DNA from: Achatina immaculata
Taxonomy: Eukaryota; Mollusca; Gastropoda; Stylommatophora; Achatinidae
DNA length: 64,000 nt
NCBI GenBank assembly: GCA_009760885.1
Contig: CM019696.1
Location: 42,578,221 to 42,642,220 of the forward strand
Direction of reading: 5' to 3'
Shown here: positions 1 to 10,169 of the stretch, piece by piece
Position numbering within the stretch: the stretch's first letter is position 1
How the letters are laid out: every line of letters starts with the position of its first letter
Notes under the pieces: generated by a model
The model's input: only the letters and a program-made list of their open reading frames with translations
Databases searched by the model: none
Told to the model about the DNA's origin: nothing
Translations under genes and position numbers: made by a program

Positions 1-430
1 CAGGGCAAGGGAGACAGCGGTCTGCTCAGAGCGGATCCCTTTCGACCTCAATGGGGTTTAATTTCCTTTAACCACCGGCGGCGGCGGCTGGCTCTCTCTG
101 CTCTAACGAACAAGAAGAATGCACGGAACCAACAACCAACGCACATTACATACTGCAGACCCGACACTCTTTGCGAGAGATGGGCCAATTTCGAGACCAT
201 TGGTCGACAACACCATAGTACACCACCGACGCATTAGCATGAACCTGGCTGGCTTCGCTCGACAGGCAAACCACTCGCTTCTGCATCGAAACGCCTTAAC
301 TCTCGCTGTCCGGAAAAGGAGCAAAAACTTTCTTCTCAGGCACGGAACTCGAGAGCGCTTTTTTGCCAAAAGAACGGTCAGCCTGGGCAACAGCAGCCAG
401 CGCTGTGCAGCTCTGCACGGGTGACAATGA
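1..430. other. CpG-rich block of unknown identity
   Basis: This block has more than twenty CG dinucleotides in about 420 bases, while the AT-rich sequence from 431 on has almost none. A + strand frame (119-424, 101 codons) is open and ends with a stop. Its tail (residues about 75-90, with FFAKRTVSLGNS) vaguely recalls the FF..R.V.LWNSLP motif that ends many CR1/Jockey-type LINE proteins, but the key W is absent and I do not rely on it. Alternatives are an upstream kazrin exon or promoter region, or another mobile element. I cannot decide between them. Confidence 0.3.
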
Positions 431-913
431 AAAGTAATAAGTGATACATGAAAGTTGGAAGTGGTTTCTGAAACAATGGAAAGACAATATATGAAAGGTG
501 GAAGTGGTCTACTCTTTCACTGTCAGTATTTTAAATTAGCTACAGAGTCATGAGACTTCCAGTCTGATCTGGTTTATGGCAGTCTCAATCAATCTTTCTT
601 TGTCTTGTCTTGAGTACTTTTTTTTGCTCACTGCTGCTTACTTCCAGTCAATCATCTAGTTCTAGAGTTCTTTCAGAAGATGATTCTGATTATTTTGTCA
701 CTCTGGAGTTGATTCTTAAACAAATGTAATCTGTGTGTTAATTATTATTTGCCAGTTTACTACAGTTTTACAATAGTTTCGCTATGGTGTCAGAATAAAA
801 TTCTAGTTTAATTAAAATTAAATGTAGTAATGAACTTTCATTCTGGATATTATTACTTTTAATTAGCTATCATATGAAAATTGTTCAGCTGATGAATTAT
901 ACTTCTTAATCAG
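431..913. other. AT-rich intronic sequence
   Basis: No coding signal, RNA gene or recognisable repeat is seen. The stretch ends in a plausible splice acceptor: a pyrimidine-rich run and CAG at 911-913, directly before the first supported kazrin exon. Confidence 0.5.
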
Positions 914-1103
914 ATCAAAGAACATTTAGACAGCAAAGTCAGTTCCATGCTGACGTCTGCACCAACAGCGAGTGATGGAAACATAAAAACTGAGACTGAT
1001 GATGAGGTTTTTGCTTCAGTCGATGAGACAGGATTTTCAACAATGGAGGAATCATCGGTTCTCAACTGTACTTTCAGTCAAGATTTAGAAAATAATGGTC
1101 AAA
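914..1103 (+). CDS. Kazrin-like protein, internal exon upstream of the SAM domains
   Basis: An open frame starts right after a CAG acceptor (911-913) with residues IKEHLDSKVSSMLTSAP and continues as a Ser/Thr/Glu-rich acidic stretch (KTETDDEVFASVDETG). It ends at a strong donor, AAA/GTAAGG, at 1103/1104. The frame stays open past the donor to 1294, but composition changes there. The exon is 190 nt, starts in phase 0 and ends with one base of a split codon; this matches the start phase of the next supported exon at 7507. In kazrin the part before the SAM domains is a coiled coil followed by a low-complexity linker, and this exon would be the linker. Assignment rests on phase, splice signals and position, not on clear sequence similarity. 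Confidence 0.55.
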
Positions 1104-1499
1104 GTAAGGATCAGCATGCTACCTCTGTATTAGTATTTGTCAGGTGTAGTGAGTGTATATGTGTTTTTGGTTGTGTGAGATGTGAGATGTATAAAAAGTC
1201 TGCTGTAGAAAGTGAAACAACAAAAGATCTCAGATCTCAGAGAAGTTCCCCTCCATGCTCACCAGGCAAACATTTCAAGCTTTTAAACTTCTGACTCAGG
1301 GCTGTGATAGGTCATGACTCACAGAGGGCTGTGATAGGTCATGACTCATAGAGGTCTGTGAACTGTTGATTTATAGCTGCGTCATAAGGCCGAAGATACC
1401 AATGGACGTTCACATCTGCAATTTAACCAGTGTTCCATGCTTTCTGTTTGGTGGATTCCATATTTCCTCTTATATTATTGTAAGAAAGTTCTCATTTGT

Positions 1500-1586
1500 C
1501 CTTGCCCGCACTTCACATTTTGTTGTCCTTGCCCGCACTTCACATTTTGTTGTCCTTGCCTGCACTTCACATTTTGTTGTCCTTGC
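1500..1586. repeat. 27-bp tandem repeat, 3.2 copies
   Basis: Three nearly identical 27-bp units (starting CCTTGCCCGC) at 1500, 1527 and 1554, plus 6 bases of a fourth. As 27 is a multiple of 3, overlapping frames stay open and give repetitive peptides; these are not genes. Confidence 0.9.
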
Positions 1587-2029
1587 ATGTCCAGTCCCTC
1601 ATGCTGGACAATTTTGTGTGACACACCCTGACAGAAGGAGAAACACAAGATGTTCCTGCCACCCACTGAGATGGTACAAGAAGGTAACAGCCATGTCTCG
1701 CCTTGACAATTGTTTCTGTATTGTATAGTGGCTAGGTTAGTGCAAACTTAGAAATGTTCACAGATCAGTGTCCGTTGTTCTCGACATTGTGCTGTATCCA
1801 GCATGAGACCTTTTCTGCTGCTGTTTCTGTGAGACTTTTCGGTGCATGTGTTCTTGCTTGTCCTCTTATATGCCATTTTTTACACATAATGTGCTAATGT
1901 TACTATGAATCCTCTTGCTTTCAACTCTATGGAAGCTTGAGTGATGTAATGTGTGAGTTTACATATGTTAAGCTTAAAATGTGTGCGTTCATCAATTTAC
2001 CATATTAAGGAGGTAATTTCATGTACCAC
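1587..2029. other. Intronic sequence, nothing recognised
   Basis: AT-rich sequence without a convincing frame, RNA gene or repeat that I can recognise. Confidence 0.4.
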
Positions 2030-2117
2030 TCACTATAGATATATACAATCTACTGAAATTTATACAGTCTTAACATACACACTCTTCTCACTGTACGTAT
2101 AAACAATCTACTGAGAC

Positions 2118-2194
<77 letters not shown>

Positions 2195-2262
2195 CTTTGC
2201 AGTCTACTGAGGTATATACTCCACTCACTGTACATATAAACAATCTACTGAATTATGTACTG
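2030..2262. repeat. Minisatellite of about 40 bp with a (TA)n core, left part
   Basis: Degenerate units carry CCACTCACTRTA followed by ATATATACAATCTACTGA. A (TA)n run fills 2105-2191. The same units resume at 4259-4485, beyond LINE E3, so this is one array split by an insertion. Confidence 0.8.
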
Positions 2263-2274
2263 AAGACTAGACAC

Positions 2275-4258
2275 TTCGAGTAGATGAGACTCATTAGTCT
2301 TTGTTAGTAGATCATCTAAGAGAAGGAAAACTGATTTCAAACCCCCTGCTGTCTTGTAGAGTAGGCTCTGGCCAGAGTCAAAGGCTAGTGGAGTAAACCA
2401 TAAACAAACCAGTGGAAGGCAAGGGGAAACCAGCACTATACATTCCCAAGAACAGTCATGACAATCCACAATTCTTTGAATCATAATGACATTAATGGGG
2501 GTTCCAGTGGAACCACCTCATCTGGTATGGACTATCACGTGCACAGGTGATACCAGATCATCATCCAACTACTGTTTGCAAAGAAAACACAAGTAACACC
2601 ACAGTAATTGCAACATGGAACATTAGAACACTAACAGAGCTTGGAAAACATCGAACAAGAAATGAAAAGAATGGAAATTAACATCCTTGGTTTATGTGAA
2701 ATGAGATAGACTGCAGCAGGAAGCAGAGATCATAAAGACTTCAAAATAATATATTCCGGGGGAAACCAGTGTAGAAATGGAATTGGCATAATATTGGATA
2801 AGAAGACAGCAAGAACCGTGAAAGGTTTCTGGTGCATATCAGACAGAATGTTAATGATTAAATTACAGGGCCACCTAATAGACACAAATCTCATCCAAGT
2901 ATACGCACCAACTTCACAAAGCTCTGATGATGAGATAAAAGAATTTTACAACAATCTGGACATGGCAATGAAACAGTGCAAACCATGGGAAGTAAACTTT
3001 GTGCTGGGTGATTTAAACGCAAAAGTAGGAACTGAACAAGACAATGAAGCTACTGGCAAGTATAGACTAGGTATCAGAAATACAACAGGAGAGATATTGT
3101 GGGCAGAAAAGAATAAAATGATAATAGGAAATACTTGATTTCAACAACACCCAAGGCAACTATGGACATGGAAAAGCCCAAATAATAACATACATAACCA
3201 GATAGATTACATTATGATCAACAGAAGATTCAGGAACTCACTAATATCCGTGAAAACAAGACCAAGCGCAGACTGCAACAGTGACCACACCCTAGTTGTA
3301 GGAAAATTGAGAATCAGTCTAAAGAGGTTAAAGGTAGCAGCTAAAAACAAAGAACTAGATAGAGAGCTGTTACGGAAAGATAAAGCAATACAAGAACAAT
3401 ATAGGACCATAGTACATTATAATGTTATAGAGAAGATTGAAACAATTGATGAACAATGAAATGTATGTTTTCTTATTAAAGACTCTATTCAGCAAACATC
3501 TATTGAAATCCTACCTCCAGATAGCTACTAGCCCTTCTGGACATCATGGTTCATTAAAGTAAAAGTAAAGGTCTCAGCATGAATAAAAAGACTGAAGTGA
3601 TAGTCATCTCAAAGAAAAGAATACCACCAAAATGTAGCATTACCATCAATGGCACAGAGCTGAAACAAGTTGATAGATTCAAATACTTAGGAACAGTTAT
3701 AACAACTGATGGGAAATGTCACAATGAAATAAAAAGCAGACATGCTCAGGGCAAGTCAGCATTCCAGAAAATGAGAAACATCTTGTGCAACAGATCCATA
3801 TGAATGGAAACAAGATTTCAAGTACTTAAATGTTACATCAAGCCAATTTTGTTTTATGGATGTGAAGCATGGTCAGTGAATAAGAAAGTATAGTGAGAAA
3901 TGGAGACCATGGAAATGTGGTTCATAAGAAGGATGTTGAAGGTACCATAGACAGCTAAGAAAACCAATGAAAAAGCCTTAAGAGAGGCTGGAGTTAAAAG
4001 GCAAGTTACAGCAAAGATCAGAGGCAGACAAGTGAGATTTTCTGAGAAGAGGAAAATTGGAACATATTGTGGCAAGTGGAAAAATTGAAGGAAGAAGAGA
4101 CAGAAGAAGACACAGAAGAAGACACAGAGAGAAGTTACTGGATGGGCTGTCAGTGTGGCTAGGAAGAAAGTCACCGGTGGATGTCATAATCAAGTCTAAA
4201 GACAGGGAATTGTGGAGAGAAATCATCGCCTATGCCACATGGCACGGCATTTTATTGA
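2275..4258 (+). mobile_element. LINE E3, RTE-like, degenerate
   Basis: The 5' part (2275-2600) is a non-coding leader. An endonuclease region follows at about 2610-3380: TWNIRTLTELGK, then IQVYAPTS near 2895, GDLNAKVG near 3006, and NQIDYIMINRRFRN near 3200. At 3460-3570 most of the reverse transcriptase is missing. The C-terminal part resumes at 3579-4258 with YLGTVIT, WFIRRMLKVP and the terminal GRRDRRR-type motif. Several in-frame stops and shifts make it inactive. The 3' end lies against minisatellite sequence like that on its left. Family E shares its C-terminal GKIEGRR...DxL block with the copies E1, E2, E4 and E5. The exact left border is uncertain. Confidence 0.8.
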
Positions 4259-4485
4259 TTGATATACTCCACTCACTGTACATAATAAACAATCTACTGA
4301 TACACACGCACACACACACCCATGCACACACACACAGATATATATATATATATATATACACATGCATACATACAATCTCCTGAGATATATACTCCACTTA
4401 CTGTAGATATATACATTCTACTGAGATATGTATTCCTCACACTATAGATACATATATACAATCTACTGAGATATGTACTCCTCAT
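4259..4485. repeat. Minisatellite of about 40 bp, right part, with (CA)n/(TA)n
   Basis: Units with CTCCACTCACTGTA and ACAATCTACTGAGATAT continue the array seen at 2030-2262. (CA)n at about 4303-4337 and (TA)n at 4339-4358 lie inside it. Confidence 0.8.
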
Positions 4486-4954
4486 TGAAAAAAAAAATTA
4501 AGCAACAAATGTTTGAAGCTCAATAAAACTTTGTTGTCTCCAAACCTGATGGCTCTGTGAAGTTCCTGGCTACAGCATTCCTGTGGCATGGGGAACTTCT
4601 TGATCACTCAAATGATGTCTAACCATCTCTGATAATGTCTAACCATAAAATGATGTCTAACCACCTCTTAAATAGTATTCACATCTTGTTATCACAGCTT
4701 TACTGCAGTGGCTTTTGTGTATATTTATATATTTACTTATATATATCTGAAAACTATTCATCTATTTTGTCAAGGAGTGGTCAGCCACATATCATCACCC
4801 AGAGGGACAATAATTCTGTGGTGCTTTGTGTAAGAAAACAATTATTTGCAATTGTGTGAATGTTACAAAACAAAAGCTTGAGTTATGAGTTTCTATCAAG
4901 CCAGCTGCAGGAAGCAGCTTCAAACTGACTTTCATTCAAGAACACCTGCACTTG
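4486..4954. other. Intronic sequence with a small local repeat
   Basis: The words GATGTCTAACCA or ATAATGTCTAACCA recur three times at 4612-4663. No gene or known element is recognised in the rest. Confidence 0.4.
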
Positions 4955-4966
4955 GGGTCCCTTTAT

Positions 4967-5674
4967 TCCCCTGGGAACAACTGTGTTAAGAACACATTTA
5001 CCTTAGCATAGTCTCTATGAGACAGGGAACATAGATCTGTCTACTTAAAAACTCTGACCTACTTCTGTAGCCCAGAAACCTGTTAACATAGTCTTTATGA
5101 GACAGGGAACATAGATCTGCTTACTTAAAAACTCTGACCTACTTCTGTAGCCCAGAAACCTGTAGCAATCAACACTAATTGTAATTGTTATTTCTGTAAA
5201 ATGTAATGTCAGGTTGGTAATGGATGGGGACAAGGAGATTGCAGGCGGGGATGAGGAAAGTCTGGTGTGAAACCAATGAATCCAAGAAGTGACAAGCCTA
5301 TGGGTCTTTACAACAATGGCTATTGGAACAATGTAAAAAAAACAGAGCCAGCAGACTATAGGTGATGGGGAATGGATATAAATGAGGCACTCATCGGTTT
5401 CTTCATCCCAAAGTCAGAATGTGTCTGTGGAACTGTTTCAAATCCGTCTGGCCAGCCAGCATTGCATGCTGGATCTGACGTATAGCCACCAGAGGCCGGA
5501 AAACAGTTTTGGTCAGGCCAGCCTACACTACTGTCTTCATGGCAGTCCAAGCAAGACCACAATCTGCCCTAGCAAGGAAAGGTGTTGAAGTCGGAGGTAC
5601 CCAGCCAAAAGGCACATCGCAAAAATCAGACTACCACACATCATCGCCAGTGTGCGTACAAATAAGATGAAGAA
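4967..5674 (+). mobile_element. Short LINE C derivative, copy C2 (head plus tail)
   Basis: The sequence matches, in + orientation, the 5' leader of the full-length LINE C1 (reverse complement of 39318 to about 38745), starting at the same CCCTGGGAACAAC end. After about 630 bp of leader it jumps, near 5648, to a short tail GTGTGCGTACAAATAAG that resembles the extreme 3' end of family C. The coding region is absent. Imperfect flanking repeats (10 of 12 bases, 4955-4966 and 5675-5686) look like an old TSD, so the unit was probably inserted in this short form. Copy C4 has the same structure. Confidence 0.7.
5003..5162. repeat. 80-bp tandem duplication inside C2
   Basis: Two copies of an 80-bp part of the LINE C leader (around GAGACAGGGAACATAGATCT) lie head to tail at 5003 and 5083. 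The full-length copy C1 has this block once. Confidence 0.85.
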
Positions 5675-5686
5675 GGATCCCTCTAT

Positions 5687-6124
5687 AGCACCATCAATGT
5701 CAGACTCATCTGAACTGGGCAAAACAACAGGTGGATTGCAAAATCAGCCATTCAGTTTAATGTCTGAGCCAGCTACCTTGACAGGTGACTGTATTGACAT
5801 GCATATCTTTAGTACATGGATGGCGAATGCCCAGCAGTTTTTGGATGAGGTCATCAAACACCTCACTGTCCCCCAGGTGAGACAACTTGATGCTCAGATT
5901 ATGTTTATACATGACAGTGCACCTTGCCATACAGCAAACATTGCAAGGAGATAGTTGGATGCCAGTAACATCATTTGTTTTCTTTGACCTGGCTGTTCTC
6001 ATGACCTTAACTTAAATGAATAAACTTGGAACATGTAGGGAGACTGATTCATAACATTCCTGAACAGCCACATATGGTTGGTGCCTTGGAGAGTGCCCTA
6101 CAGGTTGCACAAAATTACCTCAAC
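5687..6124 (+). pseudogene. Tc1/mariner-type transposase relic
   Basis: A + strand frame reads DAQIMFIHDSAPCHTANIARR at about 5892-5953. This is the block around the second catalytic aspartate of Tc1/mariner DDE transposases (family pattern xDNAPxHxA, here HDSAPCHTA). A stop codon follows, then a degenerate continuation with LDASNIICF, PGCSHDLN and a Trp-Gly-like segment, matching the family order up to the SPDLNPIE region. The N-terminal DNA-binding part is not recognised, and several stops are present. The relic runs directly into a 24-bp tandem repeat that may have grown from its 3' sequence. It is clearly inactive. Confidence 0.7.
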
Positions 6125-6380
6125 AGGCTTATTACATTAGATAGAAACAGGCTTATTACATTAGATAGAAACAGGCTTATTACATTAGATAGAAACAGGC
6201 TTATTACATTAGATAGAAACAAGCTTATTACATTAGATAGAAACAGGCTTATTACATTAGATAGAAACAGGCTTATTACATTAGATAGAAACAGGCTTAT
6301 TACATTAGATAGAAACAAGCGTATTACATTAGATAGAAACACGCTTATTACATCAGATAGAAACAAGCTTATTACATTAG
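6125..6380. repeat. 24-bp tandem repeat, about 10.7 copies
   Basis: Unit AGGCTTATTACATTAGATAG plus AAAC, very homogeneous, with single-base variants in the last copies. It keeps frames open on both strands (RLITLDRN repeated on +) because the unit is 8 codons; this is not evidence of a protein. Confidence 0.95.
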
Positions 6381-6765
6381 GAAGATGCTGTGCTGAAACA
6401 TGTACTCTGCCTACTGGAGGTCACACCCACTATTGTAACAGTATGTCATTCAAAAATTTTTAATCATCAAACTTTCATTTTTACAGTCACATTTTTTCAG
6501 GTTATTTTTTTTAAAACTACTTTTTTTTTTTAACAGTATGAATTATCCTCAATATGCCTTAATGGCATGGAAACAAGAATTTTACCTTTTTACCTATGAA
6601 TTATCACAGAAAAAAATGCATTTGGTTGTTAAAGTAAGTAATTTTGAATAAATCAAATGTGGAAAAATAATTTTACTTAATTTCATTTTTGTATGATTTA
6701 CTTATAAAATGTTAACATTTTACTGAGCTTCAAACCCTTGTTGCTGAACTTTTTATGAGGAATAT
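6381..6765. other. AT-rich intronic sequence
   Basis: It contains poly-T runs near 6490-6530 and no gene or known element. It ends at the left TSD of C3 (6766-6777). Confidence 0.5.
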
Positions 6766-6777
6766 ATCATGTACAGG

Positions 6778-7366
6778 ATACAAGATCAGTACTGGAAGAT
6801 CTTCAGTGCAACAAACTACCAGATCTTAAAAGGATGCCTTGTTAGAAATTGGCTTACAACACAGAGTCACATCGCAGTGGATTCCCTCCCACTGTGGGAT
6901 ACCAGGCAATGAGAAAACTGACCATCTGGCCAAAGAGGGCACTGAAATGGAGCAACCAGACATACCAATCACCTATAATCAGAAGAAAAGAGTGATAGAA
7001 ACCTACAGGAAGCCACAAACACCACCACATGATGATTATCACATGCTAAACAGAAAGGAAAAAGTCATTATTTTCTGTCTCTGAACAGGACACAGCCAAC
7101 TCCAAAGTCATATGTATATACAAAGTTTAAGGTTGGTACTACTAATCTATGTACATGTGCCCAGGTGCCCCAAACTGTGGAACATATCCTCCAGAACTGC
7201 ATCAACTACAAGACGCTGGGAAATAATTACTGGCCCCGTGAAACCACTAAAGAAGATAAGCTCTATGGTTTCATACATGAATTACAAAAAACAGTGAAAT
7301 TTATCCAAGAGACAGGACTGCAGATATAGACAGACAGTGTGAACGAAGAAGAAAAAGAAGAAGAAG
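6778..7366 (+). mobile_element. LINE C3, 5'-truncated copy
   Basis: The insertion holds only the end of the family C polyprotein: RNase H tail WIPSHCGIPGNEKTDHLAKEG (6876-6940) and the segment through PHDDYHMLNRKEK (to about 7068), then the Cys-rich end, frameshifted. It finishes with the 3' end and a short (GAA)n tail (7345-7366). A perfect 12-bp TSD, ATCATGTACAGG, flanks it (6766-6777 and 7367-7378), so both borders are firm. At the position where the long copy C1 has a stop codon, this copy has a lysine codon (near 7057). Confidence 0.92.
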
Positions 7367-7506
7367 ATCATGTACAGGGTTAATTGTACTGTGCAGAAAT
7401 AAAAACCGAAAATATATTTAGTTCAATGTGCCACTTTGTTTCCTGGAATTAGACAGCACACTTCTCATCTTATGTAATTATTTTATGTAATTTGTTTTAA
7501 CTCCAG

Positions 7507-7722
7507 TCTCGAGCAGCAGTCAAGCTAGCAACGCAGACTCGGCAGAGACATCAGGTTCTATATTTAAGTGGTTTACACACAGTTCTGACTTTGAGCTACC
7601 ACAGGAAACCAAGCTAAACAAGATGAAGAGGAAGACTTTAGGGTCCTTCACTCGAGTGTTTAACAGGGGTCGCTTACGACGTTCAGTTGCCCTCCCTCAT
7701 GCCGAGAGTCTTATGGCTGATG
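7507..7722 (+). CDS. Kazrin-like protein, exon with the basic RVFNRG motif
   Basis: The acceptor is TTTTAACTCCAG (to 7506) and the donor is GATG/GTAAGAG (7722/7723). The 216-nt exon starts with 2 bases and ends with 1 base of split codons, which fits the exon at 914-1103. It encodes a Ser-rich start (SSSSQASNADSAETSGS), then KWFTHSSDFELPQETK, then a basic block KRKTLGSFTRVFNRGRLRRS and ALPHAESLMADG. Vertebrate kazrins have a similar basic block of the type SLSRVFSRSKQRK a short distance before SAM1; this is the basis of the assignment. The protein is a cytoplasmic scaffold-like protein in the families studied. After 7722 the expected exon for the first half of SAM1 is not found before 13365. 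Confidence 0.8.
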
Positions 7723-8016
7723 GTAAGAGTTTTCTACTGACTTTTAGCATAATGATGAAAGACTAATGTGTAATTTCCACACTTAATTAAAGCTGTTCAT
7801 TTCTGCATTCCTGTATATACCATAACTGTGGTTCATTCTACTGTACATCCTTCTGTAGTTCTGCTTCTATTCTTTCTCTCTCTCTTTCTCTCTCTCTTTC
7901 TCTGAACATTCATCTTTTATGTTTTTGTCTGATTTTAACAAGTCATTTTATAACAGATGTTGCATCTACTTGGTGCTGTTAGTTTTTATTTTTAGAATAA
8001 GAATATATATAAAGTA
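7723..8016. other. Intron start with (CT)n
   Basis: A (CT)n/(CTTT) tract lies at about 7876-7905. Nothing else is recognised, and no candidate for the missing SAM1 exon. Confidence 0.5.
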
Positions 8017-9447
8017 TAGTTTTAGTGACAACATGAGACAACTACAGAGAGTGTTTAACAAGATTTGAAAAGAAGAAAAGGTCCCTTCTAAATGGAAAAT
8101 AAGAATCATTGTTAAAATACCAAAAAAAGGCAACCTTAGTGACTGTAACAGTTGGAGAGGAGTAACCTTAATATCAGTTGTGTCAAAAGTATTTTGCAAG
8201 GTCATTTTGAATAGATTTAAAGATATAGTGGTTACCGCAATGAGAGAAGAACAAGCAGGATTTCAAAAAGGGAGATGCTGTCTCGACCAGATCTTTACTC
8301 TCAGAATAATACTTGAAGAACATATTGAAAATCAGAAACCATTAATACTGAACTTCATAGACTTTAAAAAGGCATTTGATAGCATACACAGAGATTCATT
8401 ATGGAGAATTTTAAGAATATATGGAATACTATCTAAAATTGTCAACATCATTAAGGACTTCTACAATGGATATGTTTGTGCAGTCAAAACAGAAGAAGGG
8501 ATGAGTGAATGGTTCCAGATTGAAACAGGCGTAAAACATGGATGTATACTGTCTCCTTTGCTTTTTGGAATTACAATAGACTTCATAATGAAAAAATGCT
8601 GCACAGGTAACACAGGTATTGACTGGGTACATGGGACCCAACTAGAAGATCTTGATTTTGCTGATGACATAACTCTTATCAGCAACAATGTGAATTGCAT
8701 ACAAGAAAAAACAGATAGCCTGTCTTCACTGGCTGGCTAAATAGGACATGAAATTAACAAGGACAAAACAAAAATAATGAAAATTCCCCTCAATCAAAAT
8801 GGAAAAATACACATAGAAGTGAAAGATATTGAAGATCTCAATCAATCTGCATACCTTGGCAGCTACATAGACCAGGATGGTGACACCAGAAAGGAAGTTA
8901 GAATTAGAATTGCAAAAGCAGCATTGATCTTCAAGAATCTTGAGAACATATGGAATTCAAAAGTTATAAGCACAAAAACCAAGTTAAGACTATTCAATTC
9001 AAATGTAATATCCATCCTCATTTATGCATGTGAAAGCTGGGAAACAACTAAAGAAATAGACAATAAATTAGACTCTTTTGAAAACAAATGCCTAAGGAAA
9101 ATACTTGGCATGAAATGGAATGAATTCAAGAACAATGCAGAGATAAGACAGATGAACGAACAACAACCAGTCTCATGGCTGATCAGAAAAAGGAAATTGA
9201 CATATGTTGGTCACATGATGAGAAGAAATGATCAGAGAATCCCAAAACAAGCTATCAAGTGGAACACAGCAGGCCAGAGAAAAAGAGGCAGACCGCATGA
9301 AACTCTGAAGAGGACATTGTTAAGAGAGGCCAAATTAACAGGCATAAAATCAATTGATGAGGTTTAAAGACTCGCCGAAGACAGGAAAAATTGTTGAACT
9401 ATCTTGCGAGCCCTATGTGACGTTTAATGGCATGGGAATGATATAAG
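8017..9447 (+). mobile_element. LINE B1, RT to 3' end, degenerate
   Basis: This 5'-truncated copy keeps most of the reverse transcriptase. ORF 8180-8740 reads QAGFQKGRCCLDQIFTLR, FIDFKKAFDSIHR, TGVKHGCILSPLLF and LDFADDITLI (the FADD catalytic box at about 8651-8674). After a stop at 8738-8740 a second frame, 8777-9367, continues with YLGSYIDQDGD, LIYACESWETT, KCLRKILGMKWNEFKNNAEI, a YVGHMMRRN block and RGRPHETLKRT. The 3' end (9400-9447) has the family hallmark TGTGACGTTTAATGGCA and an ATAAG tail. LINEs of this kind carry an upstream AP-type endonuclease, here missing. Stops make the copy inactive. It sits in the intron where the first half-exon of kazrin SAM1 is expected. Confidence 0.88.
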
Positions 9448-9454
9448 AAAATAG

Positions 9455-9614
9455 TTTGTGAGAATCTAGTGTGAATTGTCATTAGTGAGGATCTAATGTG
9501 AACTGTCATTAGTGGACACACCAGCATAAACCACTTTGTGAGAATCTAGTGTGAACTGTCATTAGTGAGGATTTAATGTGAACTGTCATTAATGGATGCA
9601 CCAGTATAAATCAG
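9455..9614. repeat. 80-bp tandem duplication with internal sub-repeats
   Basis: Two 80-bp units start TTTGTGAGAATCTAGTG at 9455 and 9535. Each holds two copies of a shorter TGTGAAYTGTCATTA module. Confidence 0.85.
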
Positions 9615-9686
9615 TGAAACTAATTTAGAAAAATAAGGCATTGATATTTGATTTTTACAAGTTACATGAACTATTTCCTTGCCCTT

Positions 9687-9750
9687 CATCTTAGATCTTA
9701 CTTCCTTTCTGTGCTGTTAAACGTCACATAGCATCTTACTTTTACATGTG
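9687..9750 (-). mobile_element. LINE B2, 64-bp 3' end fragment
   Basis: The - strand carries the family B terminus (reverse of CTTCCTTTCTGTGCTGTTAA and ACGTCACATAG). A 22-bp direct repeat lies at 9665-9686; its partner is cut by the hAT element, beginning at 9751 and resuming at 13022-13043. This is read as the LINE TSD later invaded by the hAT. Confidence 0.7.
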
Positions 9751-10169
9751 ACATGATCAGGCCTGAAGAGGGGGTGCAGCTGGTACATTGTTCTGGGGGC
9801 CATGGAGCTCATAGAGGCCCATGAGGGGGAAATGTTGTTTTAATTATTACAAAACCAAAATTTTAAAAAGAAAAACAATATTCGATATATACTTCATAAT
9901 CTATACTTTGTGTGTATAGCAAAACCACCTTGCAGCCTTGTTTGACATAACCTTTATTAATCTGAACACTCAGTGAACAGTTATTTATGGAATTTTAATT
10001 TCATTACTTATTTATTTATGTTTGCAAATTTATTTTCATTTTGTTTATGAACATATTTTATATTTTATTTCAGTTTATGAATGGTTATGAAATGTCATCT
10101 TAAAAATCTGGAGTTCAAAAACCGAAGGAAAAACAGAAATGTGATGAGATTAATAAAAAGGGGTGACAA

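Noticed and set aside
103..390. A 95-codon - strand frame
   Set aside because: Antisense to the 119-424 frame, both open because of high GC; no recognisable motif.
947..1294. A complete small gene starting at the ATG at 947
   Set aside because: The frame is open upstream to an acceptor and has a strong donor at 1103; the part after it has intron composition. Better read as an exon.
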